This document shows positions 60,126 through 64,000 of a stretch of DNA of 64,000 bases, one piece after another. The stretch spans positions 372,001 to 436,000 of the forward strand of contig BIMP01000001.1 of the NCBI GenBank assembly GCA_007996965.1, written 5' to 3'. The position numbers and the translations under genes are program-made. Below the pieces are notes generated by a model. It saw only the letters and a program-made list of their open reading frames with translations. It made no database searches and was not told the origin of the DNA. The DNA comes from a cyanobiont of Ornithocercus magnificus. Its GTDB lineage: Bacteria; Cyanobacteriota; Cyanobacteriia; PCC-6307; Cyanobiaceae. Positions within the stretch are counted from its first letter, which is position 1. Each line of letters opens with the position of its first letter.

Positions 60126-60143
60126 ACTTGAGTTATCTCAAGT
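60126..60143. terminator. Hairpin between convergent lipA and glutamate synthase genes
   Basis: A perfect 7-bp stem (60126-60132 with 60137-60143) around TTAT lies in the 43-base gap between the two stops. No strong T-run follows on either strand, so it may be a weak bidirectional terminator. Confidence 0.4.
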
Positions 60144-60156
60144 TGCCCACAGTTAG

Positions 60157-63100
60157 TTAGAAATTCTTAGCTGCTGACGCAACCTTACAGGACCCTAGTC
60201 CCATCGCAGCGCGCTCACTAGGAGGTACTAGGACTTTGAAGTGCCCGCACCATTCCTCCCAACTTTCTAAAATTAGAGTGGCCTTTGTGCTGTTAGTGGT
60301 ACGTTGATAGATTTCAAGAAGCGATCTTAGTAGTACTTCTTGCTCAGGTGTCTCGAGTACATAAGCGTCAACAGTCTCAGGATTTATACGTTCTTCTAAC
60401 CTACCATTTTTATCCAGCAGGAAAGCCACACCACCAGTCATACCAGCAGCAATGTTACGGCCAGTATCACCGAGTACCACTATAACTCCATTGGTCATGT
60501 ATTCACAGCAATGATCACCAACACCCTCGACAACGGCACGAGCTCCACTATTACGCACGGCAAAGCGTTCGCCAGCACAGCCAAGTGCATATAGTTCACC
60601 TCCAGTAGCCCCATAGAGACATGTGTTGCCAAGGATCACCTGATCAGTTGGCATAACTGTATTAGGTGGCGGTACTAGAACAATCCGGCCACCATTCATG
60701 CTCTTACCTACATAATCGTTTGCTTCACCTTCGAGGTGGATATTTATTCCTTGTACTAGGAAAGCTCCTAAGCTTTGACCTGCAACCCCCCAGAAGTGCA
60801 GATCCAGTTGTCCTTGGAAACCGCGATTCCCGTGATGTTGGGCAATTTCACCGGCCAAGCGAGCCCCCACGCTGCGGTCAGTATTGGCAATCTCCATTGA
60901 GCGGTTAAGTGAACCATGAGTGCTGATAGCAGTTATCAACTCGGGATCGGCTAGCAACTGATCCTCGAGAATTTTGCCGTTGCCATGTGCATGCTGGGCG
61001 TGTACAAGCCAGCTACGCTCTTTGGCCTTGGTTGGTACTGCTGAGAGCAGACTAGTAAGATCGAGTGCTTGGGTCTTAGCCAGACGAACATTGCGTGGCT
61101 TTAGGAGGTCTGTGCGGCCGACCAGGTCTTCCAACTTTGCGATTCCCAGTAAGCTCATGAGCTGGCGTACCTCCTCGGCCACATACAGGAAAAAGTTAAC
61201 TACATGCTCTGGTAAAGCCTTAAAGCGGCGTCGCAGCTCTTGTCTCTGAGTGGCTACACCTACTGGGCAGCTGTTGAGGTGGCAAACACGCGCCATAACA
61301 CAGCCCTCAGCAATCATTGCCACGGAACCGAAGCCAAACTCTTCAGCACCTAAAAGTGCAGCCATTACGACATCCCAGCCAGTTTTTAGGCCACCATCTG
61401 CTCTTAGAAGAACCCTCTCGCGTAATCCATTTTCGATTAGACAACGGTGTACTTCGGAAAGCCCAAGCTCCCACGGGCTACCGGCATGCTTAATTGAGCT
61501 CAGTGGTGAGGCACCTGTGCCACCATCATGGCCTGAGATCTGGATTATATCAGCGTTCGCCTTGGCAACACCTGCAGCAATGGTGCCAATACCAACTTCA
61601 GCAACAAGTTTGACCGAGACACGAGCACTGGGATGAACTTGGTGCAAATCATGTATGAGCTGGGCTAGATCCTCAATGGAATAGACATCGTGGTGTGGAG
61701 GAGGAGAAATTAGCGCCACGCCAGGCTTGCTATTTCTCAGGCGGGCAATGTAAGTGTCAACTTTGGGACCTGGTAGCTGGCCTCCTTCCCCAGGCTTAGC
61801 GCCCTGCGCTACCTTAATCTCAAGCTGTTGACCACTGCGTAGGTACTCAGCCGTTACACCAAACCGTCCAGAAGCAATTTGCTTGATTGCTGAGCAAGCA
61901 GTATCACCATTCCGTAACCCGCCAATATTTGGTAGGGCTGCTGAATATCCTTCAGCATCAACGTCGTTAAGCACCTTGAAGCGTACAGGGTCTTCTCCTC
62001 CCTCACCGCTATTGCTCTTCGCACCTATTCTATTCATTGCTATAGCTAAGACCTCATGGGCCTCTCGTGAAAGAGCACCTAGGCTCATTCCACCCGTGCA
62101 AAAGCGACTACAGATGCTTTCAACACTCTCTACTTTACTGAGTGGCAATGGTGCTAGTGCTAAGTTAAAATCTAGCAAGTCGCGCAGTGCCGTCACAGGT
62201 CGATTTTCTAGTAGTGACTGGTAAGTAGCATAGTGGTTATATCCTGTCCCTTTGGCAACAGCTTTATGCAAAAGTTTAGCCATCTCCGGACCATTGAGGT
62301 GGTACTCACCTTTGGAGCGATACTGCACGAAACCCATAAACTCAAGCTTGCTTTGTTTAAGTTCGGGAAAAGCTTTTGAATGAAATACAGCTGTCTCACG
62401 GGCAAGATCATCTAGCGATAGGCCAGCAACACGACTGGTAGTACCTTCAAAAGCAACAGCAATAACATCAGCACCTAGCCCAATGGCCTCGAAAATTTGG
62501 GCACCGTGATAACTAGTTAGTAAAGAGATGCCAATTTTTGAGAGGATCTTGCGCAAGCCGTTCTCTAGGGCTTGGCGTATGTTTGCCTGGACCTGAGCAG
62601 ATTCAAGTGCAGCAAGTTTACCCTGTTCAATACGTTTCTTCACCTTAGATTGCATTATCCAGTGGCGTGCAGTTTCCCAAGCAAGCCAAGGACAAACAGC
62701 ACTAGCACCATAACCGATTAGGCAAGCTAGATGATGTGTACTCCAGCACTGACCTGTATCAACCACTATAGAGCAGTGCAGACGTAAACCACAGCGAAGT
62801 AAGTGGTGGTGTATAGCGCCAACTGCTAAAAGAGGTGGAATAGCCAATCTCGTGGCCGAAATGTGCGCAGGATGCCCATCAGCTTTGATGCGGTCGCTAA
62901 GTACTAGAATTTGAACACCATGCATAATAGCCTTCTCAGCATCCTGGCAAAGACCTCTCAGATGGGCTGCCAGGCCTCCTACTTCTGTACATGTTATGGG
63001 GTTAATCTGAGTAGATAGATGGCGAGCGGAAAGTTTGCATTTTCCGAGTTCAGCTAACTCATTTTCATTTAAGATAGGAGACTCAAGGTGCAAGAGAGCA

Positions 63101-64000
63101 GCACCCTCTGGTTGTGGCCTTAGAGCAGGGCGACGCCTGCCTAGATGCACCTCGAGGCTCATGACAAGCTTCTCACGCAGCGGATCGATTGGCGGATTTG
63201 TAACTTGGGCAAAGCGTTGCTTGAAGTAGTCGTAGAGCAGGTGAGGTTTGTCAGAAAGAACTGCTAGGGGTATATCGTCCCCCATACAATAAGTCGGCTC
63301 TCTTCCCTGTACCGCCATGTTCTCAATTATAAGATCTAAGTCCTCAGCAGTAAAACCCATGGCAGTTTGTAGCTGCAGTAAGCTAAGTTCAGCGGTTTGA
63401 TGGCTTAACAGCCAAGGGCAAGGCTTTAGATTCCTGCGCTGCTCTTGAAGCCAAGCTGCATAGGGATACTGAGCAGCAGCGTCTTCTTTTACAGACCAGT
63501 TATCAAGCACAATACCTCGCTCGAGATCAACAGCGAGCATTTGGCCAGGCCCTAGTCTTCCCTTTGACAGAATAGTTTTACCAGAAAGATCAACAGCTCC
63601 AACCTCTGATCCCATTACTATAAAACCATCAGCAGTAATGCAATACCGACCAGGTCGTAGACCATTGCGATCTAACATTGCACCAACGCGCTTGCCATCG
63701 GCAAATACAAGCAAAGCTGGTCCATCCCAGGACTCCTGGATACCAGCATTATAAGTATACATTGCCTTGATATCTGGCCTTGTTTCAAGCTCTGCTTGGT
63801 GCTGGAAAGACTCTGGCACAAGAGTAATTAGACTTTCGGTAATGGAGCGGCCACTACGTACCATCAACTCAAGAACTGCATCAAGATTTGCTGAATCACT
63901 AAAAGCTGCATCAACTATAGGAGTAATATCAGCAGTAGCCTCACCCCAAATAGATACCAGACTAGCTTCTGCTGCCTTTGCCCAATTAAGATTTCCTAGC
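60157..64000 (-). CDS. gltS: Ferredoxin-dependent glutamate synthase, partial (5' end beyond window)
   Basis: This enzyme makes two glutamates from glutamine and 2-oxoglutarate with ferredoxin electrons. The window holds 1280 C-terminal residues; the frame stays open to base 64000, so the N-terminal amidotransferase part lies outside. Visible blocks include DSANLDAVLELMVRSGRSITES, LVFADGKRVGAMLDRNGLRPGRYC, the FMN domain SGEGGEDPVRFK and ISGHDGGTGASPLSSIKHAG, the [3Fe-4S] motif CHLNSCPVGVATQ, and the C-terminal GXGXG domain ending GSCKVASAAKNF. The ferredoxin-dependent type is inferred from cyanobacterial context. Confidence 0.95.
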   Translation of the reverse strand, partial: LGNLNWAKAAEASLVSIWGEATADITPIVDAAFSDSANLDAVLELMVRSGRSITESLITLVPESFQHQAELETRPDIKAMYTYNAGIQESWDGPALLVFADGKRVGAMLDRNGLRPGRYCITADGFIVMGSEVGAVDLSGKTILSKGRLGPGQMLAVDLERGIVLDNWSVKEDAAAQYPYAAWLQEQRRNLKPCPWLLSHQTAELSLLQLQTAMGFTAEDLDLIIENMAVQGREPTYCMGDDIPLAVLSDKPHLLYDYFKQRFAQVTNPPIDPLREKLVMSLEVHLGRRRPALRPQPEGAALLHLESPILNENELAELGKCKLSARHLSTQINPITCTEVGGLAAHLRGLCQDAEKAIMHGVQILVLSDRIKADGHPAHISATRLAIPPLLAVGAIHHHLLRCGLRLHCSIVVDTGQCWSTHHLACLIGYGASAVCPWLAWETARHWIMQSKVKKRIEQGKLAALESAQVQANIRQALENGLRKILSKIGISLLTSYHGAQIFEAIGLGADVIAVAFEGTTSRVAGLSLDDLARETAVFHSKAFPELKQSKLEFMGFVQYRSKGEYHLNGPEMAKLLHKAVAKGTGYNHYATYQSLLENRPVTALRDLLDFNLALAPLPLSKVESVESICSRFCTGGMSLGALSREAHEVLAIAMNRIGAKSNSGEGGEDPVRFKVLNDVDAEGYSAALPNIGGLRNGDTACSAIKQIASGRFGVTAEYLRSGQQLEIKVAQGAKPGEGGQLPGPKVDTYIARLRNSKPGVALISPPPHHDVYSIEDLAQLIHDLHQVHPSARVSVKLVAEVGIGTIAAGVAKANADIIQISGHDGGTGASPLSSIKHAGSPWELGLSEVHRCLIENGLRERVLLRADGGLKTGWDVVMAALLGAEEFGFGSVAMIAEGCVMARVCHLNSCPVGVATQRQELRRRFKALPEHVVNFFLYVAEEVRQLMSLLGIAKLEDLVGRTDLLKPRNVRLAKTQALDLTSLLSAVPTKAKERSWLVHAQHAHGNGKILEDQLLADPELITAISTHGSLNRSMEIANTDRSVGARLAGEIAQHHGNRGFQGQLDLHFWGVAGQSLGAFLVQGINIHLEGEANDYVGKSMNGGRIVLVPPPNTVMPTDQVILGNTCLYGATGGELYALGCAGERFAVRNSGARAVVEGVGDHCCEYMTNGVIVVLGDTGRNIAAGMTGGVAFLLDKNGRLEERINPETVDAYVLETPEQEVLLRSLLEIYQRTTNSTKATLILESWEEWCGHFKVLVPPSERAAMGLGSCKVASAAKNF

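Overview
The window comes from a photosynthetic cyanobacterium. It carries photosystem I genes (psaA, psaB, psaD, psaI, psaL), the cyanobacterial NDH-1 subunit ndhN, the circadian protein ldpA, a CURT1/CAAD-type thylakoid protein and a ferredoxin-type glutamate synthase. Gene content and order (mrp-rodA-kinase-psaD-trpE-gshA-ppc; one long ribosomal protein cluster running on to truA, rplM, rpsI, rpmE and prfA; psaI-psaL facing psaB-psaA) resemble the marine picocyanobacteria (Synechococcus/Prochlorococcus/Cyanobium). Base composition is intermediate by eye, with clearly AT-richer intergenic DNA. I cannot name a species. A host-associated or otherwise unusual picocyanobacterium is possible but not shown.

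Layout. 1-12.9 kb: a CCB2/CCB4-like cytochrome assembly protein, hemF, mrp, rodA, a degenerate histidine kinase, psaD, the tightly overlapping run trpE-gshA-ppc, a GNAT protein and tRNA-Arg. 12.9-25.2 kb: accessory metabolism with loose spacing: speD, larE, a tandem CobO-like protein, a MoeB-rhodanese and JAMM protease pair, a CAAD protein, a fructosamine kinase-like gene, crtD, tyrA, a DUF2839 protein, recA, a HAD hydrolase and tRNA-Gln. 25.3-28.5 kb, minus strand: an R3H/AAA ATPase, ldpA and ndhN. 28.9-45.5 kb, plus strand: rplC to rplO, secY, adk, rpmJ, rpsM, rpsK, rpoA, rplQ, truA, rplM, rpsI, rpmE and prfA. 45.5-50.1 kb: an HNH protein, alr, tRNA-Ser, a small membrane protein, a beta-lactamase-like protein and a glycosyltransferase. 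50.3-55.9 kb: psaI-psaL facing psaB-psaA across a shared hairpin terminator, with a highly structured psaA leader. 56-64 kb: a secreted hypothetical protein, a CbiG-CobJ fusion, tRNA-Pro, lipA and the 3' part of the glutamate synthase gene, which runs off the window end.

The genes are mostly housekeeping: translation and secretion, photosystem I, haem and cobalamin synthesis, and carbon, nitrogen and amino acid metabolism. I see no phage, insertion sequence, CRISPR array, toxin-antitoxin or defence island, and no strong candidate for a wholly new system. The best leads are the three-hairpin RNA structure upstream of psaA, perfect hairpins at the rplO stop codon and behind tRNA-Ser, a histidine kinase without recognisable ATP-binding motifs, a beta-lactamase-fold protein lacking the SxxK lysine, and the E1-like/JAMM gene pair.
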